DNA of 64,000 bases from Trichomonas vaginalis G3 (Eukaryota > Parabasalia > Trichomonadida > Trichomonadidae). The notes under the pieces were generated by a model that ran no database searches, was not told the origin of the DNA, and saw only the letters and a program-made list of their open reading frames with translations. The stretch is from positions 14,582,392 to 14,646,391 of the forward strand of contig NC_067203.1 of NCBI RefSeq assembly GCF_026262505.1, given 5' to 3'. Shown here piece by piece: positions 9,249 to 19,157 of the stretch. Each line of letters opens with the position of its first letter. Within the stretch, counting starts at the first letter, position 1. The position numbers and the translations under genes were made by a program.

Positions 9249-10289
9249 ATGCGTCGCTCTCAGCAGACAAGAAATTCTACTAATTCCAAAGCTTCTCGAT
9301 CTTCTAGGACATCAAGTTTTACTTCATCCATATCAACTCGCTCTTCGAAAATTGAAAAAAAGTATAATATACCAATTTTACAACTTAATACAATTATTTC
9401 AAACAATCGATCGCTTGATTCATGGAAAATTGCCTCTAAGGCACTTGTTTCTGGTCAAATTGATACAGATGACGCAAATCTTTTAAATCTCGTTATTAAA
9501 GATTTAGAAAGTCGATGCATAATTCTCGAAAAGGATGGATACATTCAAGAATCGCAGCAAATTAAAAAGTCACTCAATGGATTACATCAAAAACAAATTG
9601 AATTAACAGCTCAAATTCAAAAAGAACAAGCGGGTGCAGATCTATCACAAAAGCTTCATAAAATACAAACGTATGATTCGCTCGAATCCCAATCTATCAA
9701 AAATAAACTCCAAGAACTTAATATTAAATTAGATAATCAGCGTCAAGTCATTGAAAAGAAGCATGAAAAAGAGATAAAGCAACTCGATGCCGATTGGAAG
9801 AGCGAAAGCCGTAAGAGAAGATACGCACATACATCAGTCAAACTTCGTGAATTAAGAAGACAAGAATCTATTTTATTCCAGCAACGTAAGATGGATGAAT
9901 ACCAACGTGTTAAATCAATGGCTGATGAGCTAGAGATAAATGAAACAGAAAATGCCGTTAACAGATGGGAATCAGATTATAATTCAGCCAGAACATTACT
10001 TTTACAGAAACAAAAGAACGAAATAGAGACATTTGAACAATCTGCAGATACAAAACGTCAAGTTATTCTACATAGTTTTGAAAAACAAAATGATTTAATT
10101 TCAAGGAAGAAAAGAGCCATAGAAATCCAAAACATGAATACTAAAGAACAGATTAGATCGTGGGAGAAGAGAATGAGAAATAGCATTTGTGAAATAGCTC
10201 CTCCTCAAGCACCTTTAACCAGTAGAAGAGCTCCAAGACAAAACAATTTGCTCAAGTTACCACCACTTAAAAGTCATACAAGAAAATAA
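9249..10289 (+). CDS. Coiled-coil protein, 346 aa
   Basis: Residues 1-35 are Ser/Arg/Thr-rich and probably disordered. Residues 45-110 are alpha-helical. Residues 110-300 form a long charged coiled coil rich in K, E and Q (KLRELRRQESILFQQRKMDEYQR). The C-terminus is basic and proline-containing (LTSRRAPRQNN, LPPLKSH). The broken gene at 20291-21350 is a paralogue: same length, same layout, matching block around QEISDLRSKEQYYRSLHNQ and a similar tail (LPLLNTRRKA). I know this architecture as a repeated trichomonad family without a named function. A cytoskeletal role would be a guess. No signal peptide or membrane segment. Confidence 0.8.
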   Translation: MRRSQQTRNSTNSKASRSSRTSSFTSSISTRSSKIEKKYNIPILQLNTIISNNRSLDSWKIASKALVSGQIDTDDANLLNLVIKDLESRCIILEKDGYIQESQQIKKSLNGLHQKQIELTAQIQKEQAGADLSQKLHKIQTYDSLESQSIKNKLQELNIKLDNQRQVIEKKHEKEIKQLDADWKSESRKRRYAHTSVKLRELRRQESILFQQRKMDEYQRVKSMADELEINETENAVNRWESDYNSARTLLLQKQKNEIETFEQSADTKRQVILHSFEKQNDLISRKKRAIEIQNMNTKEQIRSWEKRMRNSICEIAPPQAPLTSRRAPRQNNLLKLPPLKSHTRK

Positions 10290-11120
10290 GTTTCTTCCTT
10301 GAATTCGTTGAGAAATAAATTAAAATCAATTTATATTCAAAGAAGAATCATTGGAATATTGATACATTTTAGCTTAAAAAAGCAAGAATTTCACATCATC
10401 TTCCTAATTAGAATTAAAAAATATGGACCATTATTTACACTTTGTAGTGTTCATCAACAGCTAGAGTAGTTTCGATTATTAGTCCATCAAACTAAAGAAA
10501 TCTTCAAGAGACATTAGTTTTTAATCTGAAAGACTTAGTGAGTAAGTCAAATAGCATTGCTATGGAATTTAAATCACGCTGCGATCTTAAATCAGCTGCT
10601 GAGAATTCCTTTACTATGAATTGCAGAATTCGACTTAAATTTGTTTGTTTGACACCATAATTATATCAAATAAATATCCGGTTTAGTTTATATATTAATA
10701 ATCTATCTATAAATCTCAACTACGAGAGATGATTTTTTTTATCTAAATGATAGATAATCTATTTGTTTTTAATTTGCTTCTATAGGGAGAACATTAATGC
10801 ATGGTTGGATTAAAATATTATTTATTTTGAGTTTATTGTTTCTTGCTCGAGAAGTAATACATTTTCTCATTTCGAAAATAAAGGAATAATTGATTAAATT
10901 AACATCCAAATTCAATTGTTTGCAAAATTTATATTATAAACGACAAAGATTGAAGAAATACTCGCTAAATTAAATCATAAAATCTCCGAAATTGAAGAAA
11001 TTTTCGCTAAATTAAATCATAACATCTTCCCACACTTAAACAACTTACTTCCGAAATTGAAATTAACTTCCAAATCGGCATCACTAAGCCTTTTAAAAAA
11101 TTAACGCGTAAAATGTAAAG
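10290..11120. other. Intergenic with a dispersed repeat fragment
   Basis: Mostly AT-rich spacer. Around 10945-11030 there are two 42-bp direct repeats (each containing ATTGAAGAAAT and CGCTAAATTAAATCAT). The block 11049-11087 (TCCGAAATTGAAATTAACTT, then CCAAATCGGCA) recurs in similar form at 36381-36419, so it is probably one end of a dispersed element. The stretch ends with AATGTAAAG, the target duplication of the MITE at 11121. Confidence 0.45.
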
Positions 11121-11412
11121 GAGGATGTTTTATTGTCGTCTGGAAAAAGTGACAAAATTATTATTGTCGTCTAAAAAGGTGACAAATTATTATTGTCGTC
11201 TGGAAAAGTGACAAAATTATCATTGTCGTCTAAAAAATAGATTTTTCAAGCATGTTTCGGTACCTAAATAAAGGAAGAACATCAATTCCATCTATGTATA
11301 TAGTATGCAAACACGCATGATATATGGAGTAGCTCTTTATCTGGCTAAAAATCCTGTTATTTGAAAATTCGCATTGTCGTCTAAAACCGCCAGACGACAA
11401 TAATAATACCCC
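11121..11412. mobile_element. Mutator-like MITE, 292 bp, 9-bp target duplication
   Basis: The element is flanked by identical 9-mers AATGTAAAG (11112-11120 and 11413-11421). Its ends are inverted: the left ends in ATTGTCGTCTGG after GAGGATGTTTT, and the right end read in reverse gives GGGGTATTATTATTGTCGTC followed by TGG. Inside the left half the motif ATTGTCGTCT followed by an A-rich GTGACAAAA tract is repeated about four times in roughly 34-bp steps. A 9-bp duplication is typical of Mutator-like elements, which are known in T. vaginalis. No coding capacity. It sits 33 bases upstream of the ankyrin ATG at 11446. Confidence 0.8.
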
Positions 11413-11445
11413 AATGTAAAGTATTATTTATTTTTCAGAAAACAA

Positions 11446-14346
11446 ATGTCCCATTATAATATCCTTATGGACTTGTATGGGGATATAGTTGACACTACAA
11501 GAGCATTATACAGAATAAATTCTTTCGATGAAGAAGTCATTTCTCGAATATATAAAGATATCGAAAATAATTTTTTTGAAACAATGAAGTTTCCAGCATT
11601 TCGGATTTTTGAATTAATTCAAACAGCATCAAAATATAATGCTAGATATTTTAAATCATACTTGTACATCTTTAAAATGTTTTATGAAAAGATTCCTCAG
11701 ACACCATCAAGTAAGACATTGTCCATATTTCAATACTTCCTAAGAAAAGAATTTAACATTGATATTAATGAACAAAATAACCCAAAGCTTAAATTTTACG
11801 AAATGGAAAATTATTCTAGTGAAGTTCACTTAGAAAACACAATTTACAGGGCAATTATGGATGATAACAAAGAATTATTTATAGTATTTATAGAGAATGA
11901 AAGATTTGATAAAAATCAAAAACTTAAAAGTGATTTTTATCCTGAATCAGAAGAAGGATATTCATTACTTGAATTATGTTGTTATCATGGAGCTGTTGAT
12001 TGTTTCAAGCTATTAATGTCAAAATTCAAATCAGAAATCACCCCAAAATGCCTAGAATTTTCATTTTTAGGGGGAAATCCTGAAATTATGGATGAATGTT
12101 TGAAAGAACAAAAACCAAATAAAGAATGCATGAAGTATGCCATTGCATCGCACAACATTGATTTTATCTCTTTTTTAGTGAAGCAATATGAATTAGAAAT
12201 AGAATGTGATGCATGTCCAAATTTTTATAACCTTCAAGCATTATTTGTTTATTGTGATCAAAAAAATCTTGTTAACAAATGCTTTGTCTTATCTCCGTTA
12301 TTTAATATTACATCACTTTGTGAATATTTTCTTGGACTTGGAGCTGATATCAATGCGAAGAACGAGGATGTCTACACTGCACTTCACACAGCAGCTATTA
12401 AAAACAGCAAGGAAATGGTTCAACACTTAATTTCACTTGGCGCAGATGTAACATTAAAAAATAGGGATGGATGCACACCACTTCATTTAGCCGCCGCATT
12501 TAATACTATTGATGTTGTAAGACAACTTATTTCAAATGGAGCAGACATAAAAGCAAAAGATAATTTTGGTCAATCAATTCTTTTTAGTGCTGCAGAAAAT
12601 AATGATATCGAGGTCTTTAAACTTATTTATTCCTATGGCTTTTATATCAATGAAAGAAACATATATGGAGTTACTATTTTTGATTATGTATCGCTTAAAT
12701 GTCGCAAAGAATTAATTGAATTTCTTATTACCCATGGAGTGGATGTTAACACAAAAGACAAGGAAGGGAAAACTCCACTCCATCGTGCTGCATTTTGTAA
12801 TCGAAAAGATATAATGGAATTATTAATTGCCCATGGTGCTGATATAAATACAACATATAATGACGGAGCAACAATTCTTCATTCTTGTGCAAGTTTATAT
12901 AATAACAATACAGATATAGCAGAAATTCTAATTGCATTAGGTGCAAACATCAATGCAAAAGATACATTTGGTAACACTCCTTTATTCTATGCAGTGAAAT
13001 TAAATTGTAAAACAATTGCAGAGTTTCTTATTTTACATGGCGCTGAGATTGATTCCAGAGATCAAAGTTTGCAAACACCTCTACATTTTGCAGCAAGCAA
13101 AAATGCAACCGAATTAGCATCAGTCCTTATTTCTAACGGAGCCGACATAAATGCAAAAGAGAAAAATGGAAAGACTCCTCTTATATTTTCAGTACATAAG
13201 AATAATCAAGAAATGGTAGAATTACTTATAACGAATGGTGCAGATCCAAATTGTAAAGAAGAAGAATGGGAATTATCTGCTTTTCATATTTCAGTCCGGA
13301 ATAATCAAAAAGAAATTTCACGAATCCTTCTTTTTAATGGCGCAGATATTAATGCAAGAGAAAGTTGTGGAAAGACAGCCTTGCATTATTCGGTAATCAA
13401 AAATAATCTAGAAATGACAGAGTTCATTATTATAAATGGTGCAGATGTTAATATCAGAGATAAAGATGGAAAATCTGCTCTACATTATGCAATACAATAC
13501 AATTGCAATAATATTGCAGTACTACTTATCTCACATGGTGCAGATGTCAATGCCAAAGATAACGAAGAAAAATCTATCCTTCATTATGCAGCTTTTCTAA
13601 ACCAGACAGAATTAGCAGAGATTCTTATTTCATATGGTGCTGATATCAATGCAAGGGATTATGATGGACAAACCCCTCTTCAGTATTCAATAATCCAAAA
13701 ATCTAACGTTACGGCTAGGTTACTTATTTCTAAAGGTGCTGATATTAATACAAAAACGAATTCGGAACTCACAGCCCTTCACCTTGCTATTCAAGAAAAT
13801 AACAAAGAATTAGCAGAAGTGCTTATATCCAATGGTGCAGATATCAATGCAAAAAGCAATATAGGATATACTCCTCTTCATACTGCCGCTGAAAATAATT
13901 TCAGAATAATAGCAGAGTATCTCATTTTACATGGAGCAGATATTAAGGAAATCGAGAAAAATGGACGAACTGCCTTTATTATCGCCACAGCATTTAATAG
14001 TAAAGAAACAGCAAAACTTCTTGTTTCATATGGTTCAGATATTAATTCAAAAGATATTCATGGATTTACTTCTTTTCATGTTGCAACATGTATGAATAAT
14101 ATCGAGCTGATACAATTTTTTATTTCAAATGGAGTAAATATCAATGAAAAAACTAACAATGGGGAAACAGCTCTTCATTTTGCATCATTAAAGAATTTTA
14201 AAGAATTGGCAGATCTTCTTATCTCAAATGGGGCAGATATAAATTCAAAAGACAATGAAGGTAACACACCTCTAAGATGTGCTCAAAGAAATAATAATAG
14301 AAGAATAGTGGAACTTCTTATTTCTCATGGAGCATATGATAGTTAA
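11446..14346 (+). CDS. DUF3447-type ankyrin-repeat protein, 966 aa
   Basis: Residues 1-285 are the DUF3447-type N-terminal region (YSLLELCCYHGAVDCFKLL, FLGGNPEIMDECL, ECMKYAIASHNIDF). They are closely related to the protein at 5898-7811. About twenty ankyrin repeats of 33 residues follow, running to the C-terminus (HGADVNAKDNEEKS and similar), with a final half-repeat cap. The repeats are diverged from each other, unlike the freshly duplicated units of the paralogue. Ankyrin solenoids mediate protein binding; no other domain is visible. The gene lies just downstream of a MITE whose target duplication ends 24 bases before the ATG, so the native upstream promoter region has been displaced by about 300 bp. 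A second MITE starts 37 bases after the stop codon. Confidence 0.9.
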   Translation: MSHYNILMDLYGDIVDTTRALYRINSFDEEVISRIYKDIENNFFETMKFPAFRIFELIQTASKYNARYFKSYLYIFKMFYEKIPQTPSSKTLSIFQYFLRKEFNIDINEQNNPKLKFYEMENYSSEVHLENTIYRAIMDDNKELFIVFIENERFDKNQKLKSDFYPESEEGYSLLELCCYHGAVDCFKLLMSKFKSEITPKCLEFSFLGGNPEIMDECLKEQKPNKECMKYAIASHNIDFISFLVKQYELEIECDACPNFYNLQALFVYCDQKNLVNKCFVLSPLFNITSLCEYFLGLGADINAKNEDVYTALHTAAIKNSKEMVQHLISLGADVTLKNRDGCTPLHLAAAFNTIDVVRQLISNGADIKAKDNFGQSILFSAAENNDIEVFKLIYSYGFYINERNIYGVTIFDYVSLKCRKELIEFLITHGVDVNTKDKEGKTPLHRAAFCNRKDIMELLIAHGADINTTYNDGATILHSCASLYNNNTDIAEILIALGANINAKDTFGNTPLFYAVKLNCKTIAEFLILHGAEIDSRDQSLQTPLHFAASKNATELASVLISNGADINAKEKNGKTPLIFSVHKNNQEMVELLITNGADPNCKEEEWELSAFHISVRNNQKEISRILLFNGADINARESCGKTALHYSVIKNNLEMTEFIIINGADVNIRDKDGKSALHYAIQYNCNNIAVLLISHGADVNAKDNEEKSILHYAAFLNQTELAEILISYGADINARDYDGQTPLQYSIIQKSNVTARLLISKGADINTKTNSELTALHLAIQENNKELAEVLISNGADINAKSNIGYTPLHTAAENNFRIIAEYLILHGADIKEIEKNGRTAFIIATAFNSKETAKLLVSYGSDINSKDIHGFTSFHVATCMNNIELIQFFISNGVNINEKTNNGETALHFASLKNFKELADLLISNGADINSKDNEGNTPLRCAQRNNNRRIVELLISHGAYDS

Positions 14347-14383
14347 TTAAACAATTGTCAAAATTAAAACATTTTTCTAAACC

Positions 14384-14643
14384 AGGGTTTTACATGGGGT
14401 GCAAAAAATGCACAAAAACGATTATTTAAAATTGAATCTGCGCATATTTTGCGCATTTGAAAAAAATTTGGAGTTGACTATTATAAATAATCAAAACCAT
14501 TAATAATAGTCATTACTTTGTATAGCCACAATTGCATATGCAAAATATATTAAAGAAAAAATGCATATATCTTTTGACTACTTTACGCAGTTTGAATGTA
14601 AAATAATCGTTTTTGCGCATTTTTGCAATTGTAGGAAAACCCT
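14384..14643. mobile_element. MITE with about 60-bp imperfect inverted ends
   Basis: The left end contains AGGGTTTTACATGG and then GCACAAAAACGATTATTT. The right end in reverse contains AGGGTTTTCCTACAATTG and then GCGCAAAAACGATTATTT. The two ends match imperfectly for roughly 60 bases (both continue to a CTGCG). No target duplication is clear. About 260 bp, no open frame, placed just after the ankyrin stop codon. Confidence 0.65.
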
Positions 14644-14909
14644 TTTTTTTGAAAAATCTGCTCATCTCTTTCACATCATTTCATAAGTTATGAACATAAT
14701 GGTATACTAAAAATCATATGATATGTCCTTCAATTCTGATTTTATAAGATATTGCCAGAAATAATGAATACCCCCTTGGCTTGACACTTGAAAATGATTG
14801 AGGCTTTCCTGCAATCACATTAAAATTTATTGAAAAAAATGTTTTATAAGTAAGATGTAAAAATAACAATATTTAGTTTTAATATAAAAAAATTAAAAAA
14901 AAAACAAAA

Positions 14910-17900
14910 TTACTGATGTGGTTCGTGCGTGTGAATTTCAGCCGTTGTATTATGAATTGTTCCGGTCTCAAGAAGGGAAAACTCAAGTTGATTTTGAGAC
15001 CAAATTCTGAATAAGCAGTGACTATCTACCATAAGGGACTTTCTTACAAGAGCAAGAGTCCATGGCATCTTCTTCTTCTTAATATCCCATTCTGCAAACG
15101 GAGTTGTGCCTGCACAGTATTCTTCCGCCTTAAATTCAAACGATCTGTAATCTCTTCCGACATAAATTCTGTCAATCGGTCTTCCATAGTTATAAACAAG
15201 ATAAGCACTGACAGGGGATCCAGGGAATTGGTGTTGACAACCGATCAAAAGATGATTATCATTTTTAATGCATCTGATTGCGATGTTTGGAACTTCCAAC
15301 AAAGATTCTTTCGATTCATCATAAGGATCAACTTCTTTCTCTTCTTGTGCACTGAAAGAGAACTTAAGTTCATACAAATACCAAGTTGGATAATCATTAA
15401 TTGTATAAACAAATCTGAAATCAGAAAGGAAAGTATCAAGAGAAACTTTGAATTCCGTTTTTCCTTTGTATTTTTTCATTCCCTTTAAAACAAGAGATTC
15501 CGTTGAATCTGATTCATAAATACAATTTGTAATAGCATAATTAGATATTCCTTCAGCAGTTACTCTTGTTGCACAAGCAATTCCTCCGTTATTAATTGCA
15601 TTGTAAATTTGGTTGAATAAAATTCCTGTTTCTGCAATTTCTCTAATTTCATCTGTTTGCATGTAATAGCATCTCAAAACTCCTTTCTCAAACAAAGGAA
15701 TAATATCAGAAGGAAGCCCACAATTATCTAATTGAGCGTAACTTCCAAACATTTTTGCAATCGCTTTTTCAATAAGCGAAAACCAAAAAGTAGAAGATGC
15801 TCTTTTTGTTGGCTCTAATAATAATGAATCTCTTTCAACGTAAGGAACTGAAGAATCGATAATTACCTGTGCTTTTGTTCCTTTGTAGTTGAATTTTATC
15901 ATATACAAACCTTTTTCTCTCAACAAAGGTGTTGAAAAGAATCTATCTAAATCCAAATCTGGTTTGTTTTGTACTGCAATTAAAACACTTGCAATCGCAT
16001 CATCATTTATTGTTCCATTTCCTGATTTGATGTCTTCTTTAGTTCCTTTACTGAATTCTCCTGTATACAAATCTTCCGCTCTGTAGAACTTCACTTTAGC
16101 TAAAATGTCTGTATCGATTTGTGCTGGTTCTCCTCCAGGAGCGAAATATGAATCAACAAATCTCATTTTGTTGTTTTCTGCAGTTAAATTCTTATATGCA
16201 TTTGCATAGTAAGAATTGACAGCCGTTGGAGTGAATTGCCTTAAGTATTTTAATACGTAACCATTGATCTTTTCACCTCTTTTAACAACATCCGAAATCA
16301 GTTGTCTAATTTGAGTTTCATCGGTTTCTGTCAAATCTTCAATGATTTCTACTGTTGCTGCAATCTGTTTTCTCATTTCTAATGGAGGAAGAATACGCTT
16401 TTTAACTGCATCATCCATGAATTTCCATTTGGAACCCAAAGAATCAATGTAGGATGAAATTTGTCTCATATTCTTTATCGTTATTATGTCAGAAATGATA
16501 ATTAGCTGTGTTCTGAATGCAGAATAAAATAGAGACTTTTGGCGGTTTGCGTTTTCATCGTTTTCAATGAAAGTGATGAAATCATCATAATTATAAAACT
16601 TTGTTGAGTCACTGTTGTGATGATAATCTGTTTCTGCTGCTTGCATTGCATTAGCAATTGTTGAATCTATTGAATTTCTCGATTTGACATAAGAGAAAGA
16701 ATCAATACTTTCATTATCAATTGTAATCATAAATCTGTAAGCAATGAAGAAAGGAACAATGAATGCGCAACATTCTAATACGAATCCCCAATATGGTTCT
16801 GTGAAATAAGTTATTAAAACTGTTCCAAAGATCAAAGGAACCCAAAACATGTATCCAAAGCACATTCCAAGCATAGGAATAGACTGTAGATGTCTGTTTT
16901 CGTAGTGGAAAACTGGGAAGAAGAAATTTGAAATTGCAATTTTTCTTCCTTTCTTTGAAGAATAAAGAGAAAGCAAGCAATAAAGAATACAACATATGTA
17001 TATACTAAGAATGATACCTGCAATGAATGATGGAACACCTCCACTCCTAACAAAGTGAAAAACAGTAATTCCAGCGAATAAAACAACAGAAATAACAGAT
17101 TGAATAATAGTAGATATTCCTCCGCCGTCGAAATATCTATAAACTACAAAAAGACAAAGAAGAATTCCACAAGGAGCATAAATAAAGTCCAATAGTGAAT
17201 ATCCTTCAGTAGATTCTAGGTAAAATGCAAAACCATATAGTACTGCGCATGAAAAGATAGTTACAATCAATGATTCAAAGTCAACTCTGTAATGAGATCT
17301 GATAATTTGGAAAAATACAACTGATAAGCCAAGTGCGAATATAACAATAGCATCAACAGCGCATACATTATATTTGTTGTCCTTCCAAATAGCAAATGAT
17401 CCGATAACTGATGTAATTATGAAAATTACGGCGAAAACTCCCAAAATAATTCTCATTTTGTTAAAATCTTCACTGTAACTTTGTATATTCAAGCAGTATA
17501 TACAGAATAACAAAGCAATACATGAACAAACAAATAAAGAATGAACTTTTGTTGTTCCACTGAAAGGTAAAGCGATTAGTAATATCAAGAACGCAAGATA
17601 AATCAATGCTGCAATTGTATAGATCCAATTATCACCAAATATTTCACAAGGTTTCAAGAAAATGTTCTTAATATATTCAAATTTGTAAGTCCTTGTAAAT
17701 AGAATTGTTGCTGATATCAAAGCATATGCTATTGGTATATAGAACTGAATATCACATATCTTTTGTTTGAGAACGAAATAAAAAATAATAAAATTAATAA
17801 ATGAAATAAAAAGTACTAAAATTGGATAAATACTACTGACATGAACAATATCTCCATATATATGATCTATTTTTGTGATTGCAAATGTAAATGAGAACAA

Positions 17901-19157
17901 AAATACTAAAATTAAAACAATTATGGCAAAATATCTTTGATTAAGGCTGTATTTTCCATCTGTGAACAATGCAGATGTTGCTTCAGTTTTGAATACAACA
18001 ATTTCAACAATAATTGCAATCATTAAAATTAAAGTCAAAATTACTCCGAAAATTATATTAATAAGGCTCATTCCTGTCTCATTTTGACTTATTCTGTTTA
18101 TTTCGAACTTGACCTTTTCTGGAATCAAATCTTCTTTTTCTAACAAAGGGAAATTGTAAAAAATTTTCTTAATTATGATGTAAAACAAATTTGATAAGAA
18201 ATAGAGACCAATAATGATGAAAACTAAGCACTGATTGACTATCCAGCATCTATGAGCTAACGCTATTGTCATAAACTTCATTAAAATGAAGAGAACGGCC
18301 AAATGAACATAAGATTTCTTTGTAATCGAAACTGATTGAATAATAATGATGAAAACATCAAATACCATGAATAATACGTTGGTAGAAATGGTCGCGTATT
18401 TGTCTTTCTTTTGAAAATGAACTAAAAATAAAACATTTGAAATTACTGAAATTGCAATGCCAGAAATGATGGCAAGTGGGTAAAATAAGTATTTGTGTGT
18501 GTTGTTGTTCTTAATAAGATTCTCTGCTTGGTCATTTACGATATCATTTACAAAATTTTCTTTAATTTCTTTTGATTGTAGTATCGATGTGATAAGATTC
18601 TGATTAAACCGTTTTCTAATGATAGTAATAATGAAATAGTATACAAACAACGCTGGCCACGTAATATAACAACAAATTGTGTACCAACTTCGAAGAGGAA
18701 CTATAACTGCATGGACAATCGTAAGGGAAAATAGAGCTAGAAAACATACGATGATTGTAATTTTGAGAAATATTGTCATATTATAGCCACTTCTGTTATA
18801 ATTCATAATTGCGAAGAGTAAAACGAACAAAAATAGTGTTTCTATTAATATGTCAACTCCTATTATCTTGGGCTTGAGATTTACTGATATCATTATACCA
18901 ACAATAATCGTTATTACAAAAGGAGCGCCGTATATTATCCACCAGAAGAGTTCAAATGAGATTGGCCCTTCTGAAAATGGATCTCGATTTAGAAAATATG
19001 ATATTCTGTGTTTTGCATTCAGTGCTGGTCGCCAATTCAATAAAAATTCGAGAATTAGACAACTAACAATGAAAATTACTATAATTGCAATACCATACTC
19101 TTTCATGTACTTTAGAAGTCGCGTAGAATCAAGTGCTTCTGGTGAAACAAACGACAT
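14910..19157 (-). CDS. DEK1-like multi-membrane calpain-like protein, probably protease-dead
   Basis: 1415 aa. Residues 1 to about 800 contain some 20 or more hydrophobic membrane segments in several clusters. A soluble linker of about 200 residues follows (MRKQIAATVEIIEDLTETDE), then a calpain CysPc-like domain at about 1015-1260 and a beta-rich domain-III/C2L-like region to the end. The calpain match rests on VIIDSSVPYVERDSLLLEP and the strong block WFSLIEKAIAKMFGSYAQLD, the equivalents of IDD-LP and LLEKAYAK-GSY. At the place of the catalytic GDCW the sequence reads INDDAIASVL, with no Cys. The His block reads ISNYAIT, with no HAY, and no NPWG is seen. This layout matches plant DEK1 and protist TML-calpains. 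It is likely an integral membrane pseudoprotease acting as sensor or scaffold; the role is inference. Confidence 0.8.
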   Translation of the reverse strand: MSFVSPEALDSTRLLKYMKEYGIAIIVIFIVSCLILEFLLNWRPALNAKHRISYFLNRDPFSEGPISFELFWWIIYGAPFVITIIVGIMISVNLKPKIIGVDILIETLFLFVLLFAIMNYNRSGYNMTIFLKITIIVCFLALFSLTIVHAVIVPLRSWYTICCYITWPALFVYYFIITIIRKRFNQNLITSILQSKEIKENFVNDIVNDQAENLIKNNNTHKYLFYPLAIISGIAISVISNVLFLVHFQKKDKYATISTNVLFMVFDVFIIIIQSVSITKKSYVHLAVLFILMKFMTIALAHRCWIVNQCLVFIIIGLYFLSNLFYIIIKKIFYNFPLLEKEDLIPEKVKFEINRISQNETGMSLINIIFGVILTLILMIAIIVEIVVFKTEATSALFTDGKYSLNQRYFAIIVLILVFLFSFTFAITKIDHIYGDIVHVSSIYPILVLFISFINFIIFYFVLKQKICDIQFYIPIAYALISATILFTRTYKFEYIKNIFLKPCEIFGDNWIYTIAALIYLAFLILLIALPFSGTTKVHSLFVCSCIALLFCIYCLNIQSYSEDFNKMRIILGVFAVIFIITSVIGSFAIWKDNKYNVCAVDAIVIFALGLSVVFFQIIRSHYRVDFESLIVTIFSCAVLYGFAFYLESTEGYSLLDFIYAPCGILLCLFVVYRYFDGGGISTIIQSVISVVLFAGITVFHFVRSGGVPSFIAGIILSIYICCILYCLLSLYSSKKGRKIAISNFFFPVFHYENRHLQSIPMLGMCFGYMFWVPLIFGTVLITYFTEPYWGFVLECCAFIVPFFIAYRFMITIDNESIDSFSYVKSRNSIDSTIANAMQAAETDYHHNSDSTKFYNYDDFITFIENDENANRQKSLFYSAFRTQLIIISDIITIKNMRQISSYIDSLGSKWKFMDDAVKKRILPPLEMRKQIAATVEIIEDLTETDETQIRQLISDVVKRGEKINGYVLKYLRQFTPTAVNSYYANAYKNLTAENNKMRFVDSYFAPGGEPAQIDTDILAKVKFYRAEDLYTGEFSKGTKEDIKSGNGTINDDAIASVLIAVQNKPDLDLDRFFSTPLLREKGLYMIKFNYKGTKAQVIIDSSVPYVERDSLLLEPTKRASSTFWFSLIEKAIAKMFGSYAQLDNCGLPSDIIPLFEKGVLRCYYMQTDEIREIAETGILFNQIYNAINNGGIACATRVTAEGISNYAITNCIYESDSTESLVLKGMKKYKGKTEFKVSLDTFLSDFRFVYTINDYPTWYLYELKFSFSAQEEKEVDPYDESKESLLEVPNIAIRCIKNDNHLLIGCQHQFPGSPVSAYLVYNYGRPIDRIYVGRDYRSFEFKAEEYCAGTTPFAEWDIKKKKMPWTLALVRKSLMVDSHCLFRIWSQNQLEFSLLETGTIHNTTAEIHTHEPHQ

